Positions 1-6,125 of a stretch of DNA of 25,470 nucleotides are shown piece by piece. How positions within the stretch are numbered: the stretch's first letter is position 1; each line of letters starts with the position of its first letter. A program made the position numbers and the translations under genes. The notes beneath the pieces were generated by a model. That model was not told the origin of the DNA, did no database searches, and was given only the letters and a program-made list of their open reading frames with translations. The DNA comes from a virus. Where the stretch lies: positions 1 through 25,470 of IMG/VR virus record IMGVR_UViG_3300045741_000414; one strand, given 5' to 3'.

Positions 1-1
1 T

Positions 2-199
2 TGGTCGAATCCGGGGGAGACGGTTCTGACCCCTTTCATGGGCGTCGGCTCCGAGGTCTATGCGGCCGTCGCGCTCGCCCGTCGAGGCGTCGGCATTGAA
101 CTCAAAACATCCTATTACAAACAAGCGCTTCGGAACCTGGACTCGCTGAGTCACGGACGGGTCGGTGATCAGCTAATCGCGGATGGCATCCTGCCGTGA
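2..199 (+). CDS. DNA methyltransferase, C-terminal fragment (partial at left edge)
   Basis: Open from the left edge, so only the last 65 residues are present. The fragment begins WSNPGETVLTPFMGVGSE and continues with a GVGIELKTSYYKQA stretch. This matches the S-adenosylmethionine-binding motif I (D/T-P-F-x-G-x-G-S) and the following 'G-[IV]-E-x-x-x-x-Y' strand of N4-cytosine/N6-adenine methyltransferases in which motif I lies near the C terminus (N6_N4_Mtase family). The enzyme would methylate DNA bases, as many phages do to evade restriction. The catalytic (D/S)PP(Y/W) motif would lie upstream, outside the window. The stop overlaps the GTGA at 196, but the next gene more likely starts at 250. 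Family assignment is fairly firm; specificity cannot be read. Confidence 0.8.
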   Translation, partial: WSNPGETVLTPFMGVGSEVYAAVALARRGVGIELKTSYYKQALRNLDSLSHGRVGDQLIADGILP

Positions 200-249
200 G
201 GAATCCCCCGTGCCCTTGCCTCGCTGTTGCCGCCCGAGGAGGAACCCAA

Positions 250-501
250 GTGACCACGAGCTGGTGGGGGTGGCGTCCGGTTGAAGTGAACTCGGGATGC
301 TACGAAATCACTGGCCTTTTTGGCCCCGACGGCGAAGATGGCCACGTCGATTTATCGCTCAACCCCGCGACGGGATTCTGTTCCATTCTCGCCGACGTTC
401 GTGTCGGTGGTCCCGGCGCATTACTGACGCAGATAGGCCACGGGCTCGCCGCCATTGAACGTCAGGTCGCGGCCGACCAAGAGAAGGAGATGTTAACATG
501 A
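250..501 (+). CDS. hypothetical small protein (83 aa)
   Basis: I do not recognise this protein. The frame is open from 196, but the start is placed at GTG 250 because AGGAGG (237-242) lies seven bases upstream, while the GTG at 196 has no such site. The product is acidic, begins MTTSWWGW and holds a possible beta-strand region (CYEITGLFGPDGEDG, VDLSLNPATG) followed by a short helix at the C terminus. It overlaps the next gene by ATGA, so the two are probably translationally coupled. Its place just after a methyltransferase gene and among other tiny genes fits a phage accessory or early operon. No signal peptide or membrane segment is seen. Confidence 0.6.
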   Translation: MTTSWWGWRPVEVNSGCYEITGLFGPDGEDGHVDLSLNPATGFCSILADVRVGGPGALLTQIGHGLAAIERQVAADQEKEMLT

Positions 502-716
502 CCGACCTCTGGGACGATCCCGCCGTGCTAGCGGAAGCGATGCGAGTACAAGGTTGTGGCTGTTGGTGGACGAAATCGGTTGATGGAATCGTCGTTGAAG
601 GCACCGCGTTTGATGGCATCGTCAATCAAGACGAGTGTTCCCGGTGCCTCGCCCTGCTCCTGCGCTGGGCCGGGCGCCGGGTCATCGGCCAGTGGATAGC
701 ACGGGAGGGAACATGA
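498..716 (+). CDS. hypothetical protein with paired cysteines (72 aa)
   Basis: Unrecognised. ATG overlaps the preceding stop (ATGA) and an AAGGAG-type ribosome site lies upstream. The protein carries C-G-C at residues 20-22 and C-S-R-C at 47-50, a spacing that could bind one zinc ion, followed by a helical C terminus (LALLLRWAGRRVIGQWI). It resembles the many short phage proteins with isolated CxxC knuckles, but I cannot name a family. It overlaps the next gene by four bases. A role in nucleic-acid or protein binding is only inference from the cysteine pattern. Confidence 0.6.
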   Translation: MTDLWDDPAVLAEAMRVQGCGCWWTKSVDGIVVEGTAFDGIVNQDECSRCLALLLRWAGRRVIGQWIAREGT

Positions 717-880
717 ACTACGGCAAGCCAGTGGCACACTCGTGCCCGAAATGTGGATGCTGCTGGCTCGATGGCTACGAGCATTCGGTGGGCCAGTGTC
801 GGGACTACACCCCATGGAAAGCATGGTATCGAATGAATCGCCGCTGCGTCCGGGTGCGGGTCACGGAGGTAAAGACGTGA
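713..880 (+). CDS. small zinc-knuckle-like protein (55 aa)
   Basis: The start is the ATG that overlaps the previous stop (ATGA at 713-716); an upstream in-frame ATG at 635 would run deep into the preceding gene and is less likely. A GGGAGGG ribosome site precedes 713. The protein has C-P-K-C at residues 11-14, further cysteines at 16 and 17, then H24 and C29, which looks like a compact metal-binding knuckle, and ends in a basic beta-like segment (RRCVRVRVTEV). Function unknown. It is linked to the next gene by a GTGA overlap. Confidence 0.55.
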   Translation: MNYGKPVAHSCPKCGCCWLDGYEHSVGQCRDYTPWKAWYRMNRRCVRVRVTEVKT

Positions 881-1158
881 AGCCAGTCGATTTCGCCAAA
901 AACGCGTATAAGGAACACCAGCATTTCCTCCGCTGGGAGAAGCGCGTTGAGAATCGAGCGAAACCTCTACCATGCCAAGATTGCCATGGTAAAGGTGGCT
1001 ATGTGGAGGCTGTGCTCGACTTCGGTCAAGGACCATGGATTACTTGTGGTTGGTGTGAAGGCACTGGCTTGCTCGACAGTTATCGAAGGTCGTTGTGGCT
1101 TCGATGTCAAAAAGAAGGAAAGCGAGTTGAGCGCCAGGCCACGGAGGTGAGGAAATGA
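877..1158 (+). CDS. DnaJ-type zinc-finger small protein (93 aa)
   Basis: GTG start at 877, preceded by CGGAGGT and overlapping the previous stop. The open frame extends upstream to an ATG at 742, but that part runs through the previous gene. Two CxxCxGxG motifs, CQDCHGKG (residues 33-40) and CGWCEGTG (57-64), form the classic DnaJ cysteine-rich zinc-binding hairpin. There is no J domain or substrate-binding domain, so this is a stand-alone finger, as is common in phage and plasmid small genes. The N terminus is basic and helical, and the C terminus is strongly basic (RCQKEGKRVERQATEVRK), suggesting nucleic-acid or protein contacts. The role is unknown. It overlaps the next gene by ATGA. Confidence 0.7.
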   Translation: MKPVDFAKNAYKEHQHFLRWEKRVENRAKPLPCQDCHGKGGYVEAVLDFGQGPWITCGWCEGTGLLDSYRRSLWLRCQKEGKRVERQATEVRK

Positions 1159-1416
1159 GCGACGAGCGGCAGTTACGGGTAGCACTCGACTTGATGACCA
1201 AGGACCGCGACGATTGGTACGCCTACTATGAGTCGTCCCGTCTCGAACGAATCCACTTGCGGGAGCGGGCCGAACGCGCCGAGGCGGATACCAAGCGAAC
1301 TGGATTGGCTTCAGGCGAACTGGTCGGAGCACGTCTGGTCGGATATTTCGGCGGAGGTCGTGATGCATAACAAGACCGTTCGCCAAGCCCTCGACGCCAT
1401 GCGGGGTGAGGGGTGA
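1155..1416 (+). CDS. hypothetical coiled-coil protein, apparently frameshifted
   Basis: Translation from ATG 1155 gives a charged helical N terminus (RLERIHLRERAERAEAD) and stops at 1370. Around 1294-1300 the strong preference for G/C in third codon positions leaves this frame and moves to the frame one base ahead. That frame then reads ELDWLQANWSEHVWSDISAE and continues to a TGA at 1416 that overlaps the GTG of the next gene, the same GTGA junction seen all along this operon. The second frame has no start codon of its own near the switch. I therefore read one gene of about 87 codons, broken by a one-base change, a sequencing error, or a programmed +1 shift. Function unknown; the tryptophan-rich C-terminal helix is the only notable feature. 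Confidence 0.5.
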
Positions 1417-1718
1417 AACCCGTCGGCACCGAAGCCCTCCCGTTGTTCCATCCGCCGGCCGATCGGGCGGTTGATGGGGTGACGTATGAGCCGGCCGAGG
1501 ATCATGTTCGGTTGTCGGGGCAACTCGCTCGGGTCCGTCAGGTGATGCGGGACGGGGAATGGCATACGCTCGACTATCTGGTGAACCACTGTGGGGGCAC
1601 CGCGGCCTCCGTCTCCGCCCGGTTGCGCGACCTTCGTAAACCGAAGTACGGTTCCGCAACGATTACCCGGCAACGGGTCGCGGGAGGCCTCTTTGCCTAT
1701 CGGATGGAACCCCTATGA
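1413..1718 (+). CDS. winged-helix-like phage protein (101 aa)
   Basis: GTG start overlapping the previous TGA. After about 35 variable residues comes a compact domain: helix (LARVRQVMRDGEWHTLDYL), a helix-turn-helix-like segment (GGTAASVSARLRDLRKPKYG) and a beta hairpin (ATITRQRVAGGLFAYRM). This order is typical of short winged-helix proteins in phage early operons that bind DNA. Exact family not recognised. It is followed by another gene with an ATGA overlap. It could be a transcription regulator or a replication accessory; the sequence does not decide between them. Confidence 0.6.
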   Translation: MKPVGTEALPLFHPPADRAVDGVTYEPAEDHVRLSGQLARVRQVMRDGEWHTLDYLVNHCGGTAASVSARLRDLRKPKYGSATITRQRVAGGLFAYRMEPL

Positions 1719-1897
1719 TCAGGGATCGGTCGGTCTCCAAAGACGATCTGCCGGCGGCCCGCGAAGCCATCCGGGGGTATCTAGCCTATCTCCGCGCCAA
1801 AGGCAAAGACCCCAAGGAACATCCCTATTGGGCTACCAGAGTTGCTCGAGGGTTTAGTGATGCCGGCGTGCCGGTCCGGGTGAAGGAAACCGAGTGA
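1715..1897 (+). CDS. hypothetical small protein (60 aa)
   Basis: Unrecognised helical protein with many charged residues (DLPAAREAIRGYLAYLRAKGKDPKEHPYW). It starts with ATGA overlapping the stop of the winged-helix gene and is the last well-supported gene of this operon. A further 15-codon frame opens with GTG 1894, overlapping its stop, and ends at 1941, but that is too short to call. A hairpin with terminator character follows about 50 bases downstream. Confidence 0.5.
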   Translation: MIRDRSVSKDDLPAAREAIRGYLAYLRAKGKDPKEHPYWATRVARGFSDAGVPVRVKETE

Positions 1898-1948
1898 CCG
1901 TCATCAGCCGGGTGCTTGGCGATTCCGTCCTGATGGGCTAACATACAA

Positions 1949-1976
1949 AACCCCCCGGCGAAAGGACCGGAGGGTT
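1949..1976. terminator. hairpin, possible bidirectional terminator
   Basis: AACCCCCCGG (1949-1958) pairs with CCGGAGGGTT (1967-1976) with one mismatch around an 8-base loop. On the plus strand it follows the last small gene, with a modest TTTT at 1984-1987. On the minus strand the stem is followed directly by TTTTGT, a better tract. It could end the left operon and also catch transcripts running leftward out of the structural operon. Confidence 0.5.
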
Positions 1977-2378
1977 CGCTCGGTTTTGGACCCCGTTACC
2001 GAGAACAGGCGTCGGGCAGACGTCTGAAATATTCCAACGGGGGCCGGCAAGCGCAAGGCCCAACTTCCCAAATCCAGGCAACGCCCACCCTGCGACCTGG
2101 TCCCGACATGGCCTTGTCCCCTACCGGCTGGGGAGTAACGATCAGGACTTCCCAAACCCGAACGACAACAGATCACGGGGACTGCGCCGCGCCGCCGGCC
2201 AGCGAACCGATCCCTTGTCGAACCTGAGCCACCTGCCCCCTTGGACCCCGGACCCACGCCGCCCTTCCCAGTCGGGCGATAGGGGCGGCATATCTAACAT
2301 CAAGCCTTTCAACATCTTCGACAATTCGGGGTCTGTTCGTCTAGGCGGATACTAGCGGTACTACTTAGATTCCTTGCC
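1977..2378. other. gene-poor stretch of about 400 bases
   Basis: No frame here has a convincing start, ribosome site and sustained third-position GC bias on either strand. I see no tRNA, CRISPR or long repeat. The last 90 bases (about 2290-2378) are more AT-rich and probably hold the promoter of the 2379-3236 cluster, but no clear -35/-10 pair can be picked out. Confidence 0.4.
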
Positions 2379-2522
2379 ATGAAGAACCCCGCCGCTGTCG
2401 CGCTCGGCAAACTCGCCGCCGCGAAACTGACCCCCGCCCAACGCCGGGCGCTCGCCGCCAAGGGAGGCCGAGCCGGCAAGGGTCGCCCGAAACCCCGACG
2501 CCCGAAAGGACGGACCGTATGA
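2379..2522 (+). CDS. short very basic peptide (47 aa)
   Basis: ATG 2379 to a TGA that overlaps the next ATG (2519). The product reads MKNPAAVALGKLAAAKLTPA and ends in a run rich in Gly, Arg, Lys and Pro (GRAGKGRPKPRRPKGR). Small phage and plasmid peptides beginning 'NPAAVALG(K/R)L' and ending in basic Gly/Arg/Pro tails are widespread; their function is unknown to me. The GRPK-type core resembles an AT-hook, so DNA minor-groove binding is possible but unproven. The upstream ribosome site is poor. The overlap with the lipoprotein gene and the strong GC third-position bias support it being real. Confidence 0.5.
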   Translation: MKNPAAVALGKLAAAKLTPAQRRALAAKGGRAGKGRPKPRRPKGRTV

Positions 2523-2884
2523 AACGCCTCGCCCTCCTCCTCGCCCTCGCTGGTTGCGCCACCGGTCCCAGCGAGCCCGACCCGACCGGGCGATGGCTCC
2601 TCGAGTCGGCGGTCTCGGCCAACCGGGCCATGACGCCAACGATCGCGGCGGAACTCACGATCGACGGGACCACGGCCATACTCCGGGAACAGATCGGGAG
2701 CGCGGCATTCTCCGTCATCATCGAAACCCGCGGGGTCGCCACCACGGATCCGGAATACGTCATGATCCAATGGACCGGCCTTGTCTCCACCGCGCTGCCG
2801 TCGCCCGTCATGTTGCGACGGGCCGGCGACCGGCTCGAGATCAATCAACCCCCTTTCGCCTGGACGTTCCGGAGGGGCCGATGA
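2519..2884 (+). CDS. predicted lipoprotein (121 aa)
   Basis: The N terminus MKRLALLLALAGC is a complete lipoprotein signal: two basic residues, a hydrophobic core and a lipobox L-A-G-C with the modified cysteine at residue 13. The mature part (about 108 residues) begins with a short polar linker (ATGPSEPDPTGRW) and then reads as a small beta-rich domain (TIAAELTIDGTTAIL, FSVIIETRGV, RLEINQPPFAWTFRR), resembling lipocalin-like 'GxW' folds. In a phage it could be a superinfection-exclusion or surface-altering lipoprotein. It does not have the short proline-rich form expected of an outer-membrane spanin. ATGA overlaps at both ends tie it to its neighbours. Confidence 0.65.
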   Translation: MKRLALLLALAGCATGPSEPDPTGRWLLESAVSANRAMTPTIAAELTIDGTTAILREQIGSAAFSVIIETRGVATTDPEYVMIQWTGLVSTALPSPVMLRRAGDRLEINQPPFAWTFRRGR

Positions 2885-2988
2885 GCGGGAATAGCATCCT
2901 ATTCCTCGTCTTTGTCGGTGGCGGACTCCTCGTCCTCGGCATTGCTGGCATCATCTTCGATGCGAAGGATCGTCGGGGGCGCCGATGA
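2881..2988 (+). CDS. single-span membrane peptide (35 aa)
   Basis: Begins at the ATGA overlapping the lipoprotein stop and ends at the ATGA that starts the next gene, so it is part of a coupled cluster. The sequence is a short polar N terminus, one hydrophobic segment of about 22 residues (ILFLVFVGGGLLVLGIAGII) and a strongly charged C-terminal tail (DAKDRRGRR), suggesting the tail is cytoplasmic. No function can be assigned; small lysis-related or immunity membrane peptides look like this. Confidence 0.5.
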   Translation: MSGNSILFLVFVGGGLLVLGIAGIIFDAKDRRGRR

Positions 2989-3236
2989 CCGAGCCGCACC
3001 GATACGCCTGGGTTTCCCGTGGCGGATGTCAGATCGTCGGGACGCTCTATCGGGAGCACGCCGCCCGCGTCCTCGAAGCCTGGTGGGCCATCCAGCGGGA
3101 ACGGGAGTGGGACGCGGGCACGGTTGTGACGAGGGCGGTGCCGAGCCCGAACCGGCCGCCGGGAGCGGTGGCGCGGGGACTGCGGGGCGATGGGGAGGGC
3201 GATTCCCGGGAGGGTAGCCCGGGCGGTAGGATTTAG
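2985..3236 (+). CDS. hypothetical protein (83 aa)
   Basis: Unrecognised. The N-terminal half looks folded (YAWVSRGGCQIVGTLYREHA, VLEAWWAIQRERE), while the C-terminal third is Gly/Arg/Pro-rich and probably disordered. It starts with an ATGA overlap on the membrane-peptide gene. Its TAG stop overlaps by four bases (3233-3236) the TAA of the minus-strand structural operon, a direct tail-to-tail collision without room for a terminator. Two CCCGGG hexamers (3205-3210 and 3218-3223) can pair inside the last codons. Confidence 0.5.
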   Translation: MTEPHRYAWVSRGGCQIVGTLYREHAARVLEAWWAIQREREWDAGTVVTRAVPSPNRPPGAVARGLRGDGEGDSREGSPGGRI

Positions 3237-3847
3237 CGGACGATCAGAGCGCCGGCGACGGCCCCGACGACCAAGAAGGTGAGCCGGCCCGGAATCGGGA
3301 GGCCCAAGATCGTTTTGGGCGGCAGCGGGACGAGTGCCGCCAGTTGCCGGCGGAGGTCGGCGTTGACCCCGGCCAGACGGCCCGCATCCTGCCGGGCGAC
3401 GACCAAGGCCGAATCCAGGGCCCCGGCCCGTTCCCGTTCCCGCTCGAAGGCGACCCGCCAGCCGGCGCCGGACGCCTCGAGGCCGGCAATGGTCGCCACC
3501 CGGGCCGAATCCCGCGCAAGGAGCAACGGAACGCTATCCCCTGCCGTCTGCGCGGCCGCCAGGGCGACGGTCAGCCGGTGGGCGGCATTGGACGCCTGCC
3601 CCGCCCGTTCGACGGCGTGGCGCGCCTGCTGGGCGATACTATCGGCCTCGGAACGGAGCCGGGCCGCTTCCGCCTGCCGGGCGTCGAGGGCGGCGGAATC
3701 CGCGGCATGGGCCGCCTGGGCGGCCGCCGCCGCCGCTTCGACGGCGACGACCCGCCGGAGCCAATGGGTTCGGGCCGACCGATACCAGAGGCCCAGGCCG
3801 AGGCCGGCCACCGCAGCCCCGGCGCAGAACCAGCCGGCCGATGACAT
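3233..3847 (-). CDS. coiled-coil protein with membrane segments at both ends (204 aa)
   Basis: Last gene of the structural operon. A good GGAGG site precedes ATG 3847. A hydrophobic segment near residues 5-21 (WFCAGAAVAGLGLGLWY) is followed by about 150 residues of Ala/Arg/Glu-rich heptad-like helix with many AAR, DSA and LRSEAD segments. A second hydrophobic segment (LTFLVVGAVAGALIV) lies at the very C terminus. N-terminal anchor plus periplasmic coiled coil recalls inner-membrane spanins (Rz-like), but a second anchor is unusual. If the C terminus entered the outer envelope it could act as a one-piece spanin; otherwise it is a general membrane structural protein. Function is inference. Confidence 0.6.
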   Translation of the reverse strand: MSSAGWFCAGAAVAGLGLGLWYRSARTHWLRRVVAVEAAAAAAQAAHAADSAALDARQAEAARLRSEADSIAQQARHAVERAGQASNAAHRLTVALAAAQTAGDSVPLLLARDSARVATIAGLEASGAGWRVAFERERERAGALDSALVVARQDAGRLAGVNADLRRQLAALVPLPPKTILGLPIPGRLTFLVVGAVAGALIVR

Positions 3848-4531
3848 TTACTCCTCCTTAACGATCAACGCCCCCGCGCCGACCTGCGGCGTAATGCCGT
3901 TGCTGACGGCCAGCCCCGTCATCTTGTAGGCGATGACGCCGCCGGCCGCCGTGATATCCAGGGCCGCGCCGCCCTGCGTAGTCGAAATCGTGATATCGTT
4001 GCTTGAGACGGTTTTCGTCCAGTAGACCGTCCCGGCCGTGATCCCAGCCGGCAGAGCATCCGTGACCAGGGCGAAGAAGGCAATACGGTCATCGACGGAC
4101 AGGCCGGACAGCCCGGGAATCGTGATGGTATCCGCGACGGTTGCCGTACCCTCCCCGAGTAGCGTCCCGAGCGGACAGATGTAGTCCAAGGTCCCGGCGC
4201 CGCTTGAGGACCGCCCGATTCCGAGGAAGTATTCCGTTTCGTTGCCCCCGGTCGCCGCGACAAAACTCTGCGCGTTGGCGTTGGTGATTTGGTTCGTCGA
4301 TTGCGTCCATTCCGTGCCGTTCCGGGCGACGGCTTTGCGGGCGTAGCTCGTGTAGGCCGCCTCGCTTGTCGTTTGCGACCCCGCCTCTCCGGGATAGGCC
4401 GTATGGAGGGACAGGTAGAGGCTCCCGGCCGTCGTCGAGCCCCGAATCCCGGTCGCGTCCCCGACGTTCGCCACGTCGGCATTCTGGAAGTAATGCTTGA
4501 GCAGATCGACTTCCCAGCTGTTCGCTTTCAT
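3848..4531 (-). CDS. tail-fibre-like structural protein (227 aa)
   Basis: The N-terminal half contains 'SLYLSLHTAYPGEAGSQTTSEAAYTSY', the hallmark of a common phage protein group annotated as tail fibre or structural protein, where 'LYLALHTADPG...Q...E..Y.GYAR' introduces a beta-rich fibre domain. The rest is rich in Thr, Ser, Gly and Ala with a possible receptor-facing C-terminal domain (DRIAFFALVTDALPAGITAG, VYWTKTVSSNDITIS). No signal peptide or membrane segment. It lies two bases after the preceding gene and directly abuts the coiled-coil membrane gene, in the adhesin-rich end of the operon. The family resemblance is good; an exact position in the virion is not shown. Confidence 0.65.
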   Translation of the reverse strand: MKANSWEVDLLKHYFQNADVANVGDATGIRGSTTAGSLYLSLHTAYPGEAGSQTTSEAAYTSYARKAVARNGTEWTQSTNQITNANAQSFVAATGGNETEYFLGIGRSSSGAGTLDYICPLGTLLGEGTATVADTITIPGLSGLSVDDRIAFFALVTDALPAGITAGTVYWTKTVSSNDITISTTQGGAALDITAAGGVIAYKMTGLAVSNGITPQVGAGALIVKEE

Positions 4532-4533
4532 GG

Positions 4534-4917
4534 CTAGCTCACTTTCGCTTGGTTGACGACGGTAAAGGTAATTTCCTTTTTGCCGGCCTTGAGGCCGCTG
4601 GCCCAGGTGTATTCGATCAAGGCAACGTGTTGCTCGCTCGCGGCGGCCTGCGCGTTGAGCGCGTTATCTGCGATCGCCAGCACCAAGGTCAGGAGCCCGC
4701 CGCTCGACAAGGTGCCGCCGTTCGTATTGAGGATCGACTGGGCGGACCGACTGTTGAGGACGGCGCCGGTTTTCTTGTCATAGAGCGTCAGCGTCAGGGC
4801 GGAGACCTGGGCGCTCGTGATGTTGACATCGGATTCATCGGTCAGCTGCTGGGTCAACTGACAGGTCGTTTTCTCGCAGACGACGGGCGACGTGATGGTT
4901 TGCCGAAAGTCGGTCAT
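4534..4917 (-). CDS. Ig-like/beta-sandwich virion protein (127 aa)
   Basis: A strong GGAGG site precedes ATG 4917. The protein follows the pattern of small phage beta-sandwich proteins: 'SALTLTLYDKKTGAVLNSRSAQ', then a Gly/Ser loop, an 'LTLVLAIADNAL' strand and 'EQHVALIEYTWASGLKAGKKEITFTV'. Homologues of this shape occur beside head or tail fibre genes in many siphoviruses, usually annotated as hypothetical. It probably serves as a decoration or fibre-linking domain. Two cysteines near the N terminus (CEKTTC) could pair or bind metal. No enzymatic motif is visible. Confidence 0.6.
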   Translation of the reverse strand: MTDFRQTITSPVVCEKTTCQLTQQLTDESDVNITSAQVSALTLTLYDKKTGAVLNSRSAQSILNTNGGTLSSGGLLTLVLAIADNALNAQAAASEQHVALIEYTWASGLKAGKKEITFTVVNQAKVS

Positions 4918-4935
4918 CGTCCTACCTCCGAAGGG

Positions 4936-6111
4936 TTAACTCGCCGCCACCAAGACGCCACCGGGCGCCGCGGCAATCTCGAGGTCGCTGTCCAGATCCG
5001 CCGGGATCGCCAGGATCGCCGCGGGCGCGCCCGCGATCGTTCCGGTCGGCGCCGCAAGACCGGGTCCCGTCCAACTTGCCACGGCAAGGCCGCCCGTCGT
5101 TAGTGTGCCGTCGCGGATAATGATGATCGCGACCGACGGGACCAAACTCAGGACGCCAGCGGCGCGACCGGACGACGTCGCCCCAACCGCGCCCGTGCCG
5201 ATCAGCGTCCCGACTGCCCGATTGATGCCGAACGTGGCGGCGACGAGCGCCCCGGTGCCGGTGAATACTATCCGGCCGACGCCCCGACCCGCCGTCGTGG
5301 TCGTCAGGGAGCCGATACCGGTCAGGAGGGCGACCGATCTCGCCCGGCCGGCTGTCGTCCCGCCGAAGACGGTGGTGGTCCCGGCGACCTGGATGCTGCT
5401 GACGGCCCGGCCGGTCGCCGATCCGGTCGCCCCGAGCGCCCCAATACCAGTGAGGACCGCTACCGCCCGACTTCCGCCCGTTCCGGTGGCGCCGAGCGCG
5501 CCCAATCCGGTCAGGAGCCCGACCCCTCGAGCGGTCCCGGTCGCGATGGGGGAGAGATTCCCGGTCGAGACGCCGGAGACGACGGCGGCGGCTTCGCTCG
5601 CGCCGGCCGTGGTCGAGGCCAACGCCCCCAATCCCGTGAGGGCCGCCGTGCCCCGAGCCGCGCCGGCGGTGGTGGCGCTAAGTGCCCCGAGGCCGGTTGC
5701 CATTCCGACGGCGCGGGCGGTAGCCGACCCCGTCGCCGGGATGGCCCCGATTCCGGTCAGTACCGCGACAGCTCGGGCGGCTCCCGACCCGGCGCCGACC
5801 GTGATCGCACTGATGCCGGAGACCAGGGCCATCCCGCGGCCCGATCCTGTTCCGGTTCCCGTAATCGGCGCCAGGCCGACGATACCGCTGGTTCCTCGAG
5901 CGGCCCCTGCCGTCGTGCTGAGGAGCGCCCCGCGGCCCGTCGCCAGGGCGATTGTTTCGGCGTAGCTACTGGATTTACCGGTAAGGTTGCCGCTGACCCC
6001 TACCGCCGATTCCCAATCGTCATCGATCTGGGCAAGCTGGCCGTGCTCGGTGGCGATGAGGCCGCCAGACGAGAACTCCGGATCGACGAGTCGCTTGCCC
6101 GAGAAGGCCAT
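4936..6111 (-). CDS. repeat-built fibre-like protein (391 aa)
   Basis: After an N-terminal region of about 50 residues (probably an attachment domain), residues 52 to about 333 consist of roughly 14 tandem units of mostly 20 residues with the pattern (A/G/S)-R-(A/G)-V-x-x-L-T-G-(I/L)-G-A-L-x-A-T-x-x-G. The C-terminal 60 residues are different (Ala/Pro/Gly-rich strands). Composition is almost only small residues, with an Arg and a hydrophobic cluster in each unit, as expected of a repetitive beta-structured or trimeric fibre shaft. It lies between a glycine-rich adhesin and beta-sandwich genes, so a tail-fibre role is likely. I do not recognise the repeat as a named family. No Cys and few aromatic residues. 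Confidence 0.65.
   Translation of the reverse strand: MAFSGKRLVDPEFSSGGLIATEHGQLAQIDDDWESAVGVSGNLTGKSSSYAETIALATGRGALLSTTAGAARGTSGIVGLAPITGTGTGSGRGMALVSGISAITVGAGSGAARAVAVLTGIGAIPATGSATARAVGMATGLGALSATTAGAARGTAALTGLGALASTTAGASEAAAVVSGVSTGNLSPIATGTARGVGLLTGLGALGATGTGGSRAVAVLTGIGALGATGSATGRAVSSIQVAGTTTVFGGTTAGRARSVALLTGIGSLTTTTAGRGVGRIVFTGTGALVAATFGINRAVGTLIGTGAVGATSSGRAAGVLSLVPSVAIIIIRDGTLTTGGLAVASWTGPGLAAPTGTIAGAPAAILAIPADLDSDLEIAAAPGGVLVAAS
5119..5958 (-). repeat. 14 tandem 60-bp coding repeats
   Basis: Coding repeat within the fibre-like gene. Units are mostly 60 bases (some 63-69), divergent at the DNA level but conserved in protein (L-T-G-I-G-A-L-x-A-T core). The divergence of third positions suggests old duplication kept by selection rather than a recent expansion. 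Confidence 0.65.
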
Positions 6112-6125
6112 GGGGTCCGCCTACG

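Noticed and set aside
196-501. GTG 196 as start of the second gene
   Set aside because: Although it overlaps the methyltransferase stop, the AGGAGG site fits GTG 250 and the added N terminus has no protein-like pattern.
1977-2378. Possible tRNA or attachment site in the gene-poor stretch
   Set aside because: No cloverleaf with acceptor and T-arm pairing could be assembled, and there is no integrase gene in the window.
5105-5965. Plus-strand open frame of 286 codons, Pro/Ala/Val repeat-like
   Set aside because: Its repeat pattern is the complement of the 20-residue repeats in the minus-strand fibre gene.
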